A DNA stretch of 64,000 nucleotides from Antitrichia curtipendula (lineage: Eukaryota > Streptophyta > Bryopsida > Hypnales > Leucodontaceae). A program made the translations under genes and the position numbers. Positions 61,941 through 64,000 of this stretch are shown here, in pieces. The notes under the pieces are model-generated. The model searched no databases, was not told where the DNA came from, and worked only from the letters and a program-made list of their open reading frames with translations. Every line of letters begins with the position of its first letter. Positions within the stretch are counted from its first letter, which is position 1. The stretch covers positions 33,208,322 through 33,272,321 of the forward strand of contig OX579638.1 in the NCBI GenBank assembly GCA_951230915.1, read 5' to 3'.

Positions 61941-63011
61941 AGCAACATTCAACTTACGCAACAACGAATTAACATCTAGCTCAACATAGGTACTTTCTCT
62001 GGTACTTTCAATGCTTCATAGGGAATTTCTCCGCCAACAAGGTTCTCTTTTCCCTTGTATTTTTCCAGAGGAGCGTCTAGTCAAATGCAGATGGTACATA
62101 CACTAGACAACAAGAGAAAGCAAACCCTGCGCCCTGGACTCCTGGAAGATATTTGAGGCGAAAGCATTTTGGTTTACCTTTTGGAATGCCAATAACGATC
62201 GGTGCCTGGACAAAATGGTAGAGTCTCATGAGGGCGCGCCTTTAAGAGTTCCAGGAGCTCGGATTTCAGTTCTTCCGTGATATGAACAAACCTATTCCGA
62301 AAGGGGAAAAGGTTCGTAGCTTGACTTCTATTGTCCTCCATTCCTCGGGCTGATATGGTCGAGAGCACTAATTGGAGAAACGTCACAGGCCTCATTTAGA
62401 GAATAACCTCTCAGGACTCATTCGTACGAAGACCTAGAAAATCCCTGCAGAAGCAATCATTGTTTTTTTCTTCTGCACACACGAAGAGAAATTAATAGGC
62501 ACTCCAAAGCATTGTTACCAATTACGTACGGCAGGAGTTCAAAAACGTTCTCGCTTCTCTACGTCAGCATCAATTCGAACGTTTTCAAACGTTTTTCAAT
62601 TACATCTAGAGATTAAAGCTCAAGGACACAGGATGTTGAAAAGGAGCAGACAAAAACGAAAATACTGAAAAAGGACAGACAAAAATGAATTCAAAAGTAG
62701 ATAGCATAAACGCAGTCCAAGGAAATCGGATCTGCAATATGCTCCAAAAACGCTGCACTCGCTAGAGCTGATGTAAGTCTCAATGGAACTCAACTGTACG
62801 AGAGTATCTGAAAAGAAACGAGATGAAAAGTTACATGTACGCAAAGACTGCAACGCGGATGCATCCACAGCCGCTCCACCGTCAGAGCGAGGTCGTTCAA
62901 AAAATACCTAACCAGCCAGCCCCGGCCAGGACCGGCAGAGCCTGCATCCTTGCGCTGCGATATGACTTCAGCATTCCACACTTCTGTAGCTTAACGTAAC
63001 CATCTCGCTCC

Positions 63012-63468
63012 TCCACACGCTTGTTCTGCTGAGTTCCAATTGTTCGCATAGATGACCGAGATTGGGAAAGAAGGTCAATAAGATGATCACGAGCTGCTCC
63101 AAAGTACGTGTCACAGAACCGATATCAGTGAATGAAACTCAAGAGAATTGCAATGGAAACGAGAAGTAAACCTGAGCTGTCTGTCTGCAAGGAAAAAAAC
63201 GTACGACAATAAGTACGGATGCATTCATTGCCAGCAAGGTTAGTTAGCTGCTCTTACCGCTCCTGGAGAGAGGTTCTTCAATCAAGACCTAGCTCTCACC
63301 GTCCAGACGGTCCAGTAGCGCGATTGGGGCATTTGGCTTGAAGATTCCCCTTGTTGCTTGCTGTTGCCGCCTCGCTCCACCAGTCCACACGCTTGTTCTG
63401 CCGAAAGAGCTCATTGTTCGTACAGATCGCCGATATTGGAAATTAAAGTCGGCCGATTTGATGATCAT
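63012..63468. repeat. Imperfect direct repeat of about 80 bp, copies 370 bp apart
   Basis: TCCACACGCTTGTTCTGC starts both copies (63,012-63,090 and 63,383-63,468). They then share TTGTTCG, AGAT(G/C)(A/G)CCGA and a GATGATCA end. It could be a tandem duplication or paired LTR-like remnants. Confidence 0.55.
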
Positions 63469-63734
63469 GACATCTACAGTGAATCAACCGCCGGCGCTGC
63501 TGAATAATCACGGTTTTTAGAAAGATGCAATGCTCGCACACAATGCGGGACACAATGAAGATTCTCGAGTCAGAGATCACTTCCATGGATTGGGACAATA
63601 AAACTGAAGTTCAACAAAATGGTGCACAGACACCGTCTCCCTCCAGCACCCAAATTTGAACGAAGTAAGTTACGTACCAGTGGGTTTTTTTTCATTTTCC
63701 ATGAAGTGGCGAAGTGGCGAAGTGGCGATATTAA

Positions 63735-64000
63735 CCCCTAAAGGTTTTTGACTATGTTTTCACCAAAACCGCTCCAGAACTGCCATTTCTAATACTAGTG
63801 CCAAATTTTAGAAAAAAAACATTTTTGGACACTTGTAGCCGTAGGATCTTGTAGTAAACTTGTTTAAGAAGATGTGGAAAAAATTTCAGAATTTTCCACC
63901 AAGTGGATTGCAAGATAATAGCGTTTGAATTGACAAAAATCCTTTTTTTGTCCCTGCGAAAAAACGGGCAGCTGCCCTCCACAAGGTCACATTTGTATGA
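63735..64000 (+). mobile_element. TTAA-flanked element, copy R10, cut by the window end
   Basis: TTAA at 63,731-63,734, then CCCCTAAAGGTTTTTGACTA. Colinear and very similar to the left end of R7 (51,668 on), as far as the window runs. Confidence 0.7.

Larger units (their letters stand above)
57163..63730. other. Higher-GC island of unknown nature between two TTAA elements
   Basis: Base composition changes sharply from the flanks and stays mixed for 6.5 kb. Several frames look more protein-like than chance without a family I know: 57,384-57,614 plus (WGTLFLKLRRTAHAVLRSSA, then LEYLHVCPAFRTACQ), 59,822-60,121 minus (LVCDFTQLLIDVECNLRAER), 61,697-61,940 plus, and 62,174-62,395 minus (FVHITEELKSELLELLKARP). 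Short repeats include (CGACC)4 at 58,789 and (GAGT)n at 60,136-60,162. It could be an insert, a decayed retrotransposon or a gene remnant. I found no terminal repeats. Confidence 0.35.

Noticed and set aside
1..64000. CRISPR arrays, rRNA, tRNA and bacterial operon features
   Set aside because: No regularly spaced repeats with unique spacers, and I saw no cloverleaf with A and B boxes or rRNA core sequence. The window is eukaryotic in style.

Overview
The window reads as nuclear DNA of a land plant with a large, transposon-filled genome. It is AT-rich and has long stretches without open frames, GT-AG introns, many MITE-like hairpins, and mutated MULE-type and hAT-type transposases. The protein families look like those I remember from seed-free plants (ferns, mosses, liverworts, lycophytes). 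That placement is from memory and was not tested. I found no host gene that I can defend, and no rRNA, tRNA or CRISPR array.

Layout. (1) 1-19.77 kb is AT-rich repeat territory. Its main component is a family flanked by TTAA and ending in CCCCTAAA/TTTAGGGG, with a second MITE family ending in TAAGGTAGGAGG. (2) 19,782-32,767 is one 13-kb Mutator-like (MULE) element with terminal inverted repeats and a 9-bp target duplication, CTTGCATGC. It carries two divergent, intron-containing, decayed genes: a MULE transposase with a SWIM zinc finger (plus strand) and an 11-exon gene (minus strand) that appears to fuse a ParB-like domain to a beta-class DNA N4/N6-methyltransferase-like domain. (3) 33.15-34.56 kb holds a shattered transposase-like gene of a family I cannot name. 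(4) 37.4-41 kb holds a hAT-like transposase pseudogene cut by a 974-bp solo LTR (TG...CA, 5-bp duplication AGGAT); removing the insert rejoins the frame exactly. (5) 41-57.2 kb is again TTAA elements, MITEs and foldbacks. (6) 57.2-63.7 kb is a higher-GC island of unknown nature between two TTAA elements.

How the parts fit. The MULE appears to have been a self-mobilising element with a cargo gene of bacterial or phage type. ParB-methyltransferase fusions are known from prokaryotes. Five of its six premature stops can be explained by C-to-T change at CAG or CGA codons with sensible Gln/Arg at the site, and the sixth fits too. Those are CHG and CG contexts, the pattern expected if the element was methylated and silenced before it decayed. 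The ParB-methyltransferase cargo on a eukaryotic MULE is the most interesting item in the window.
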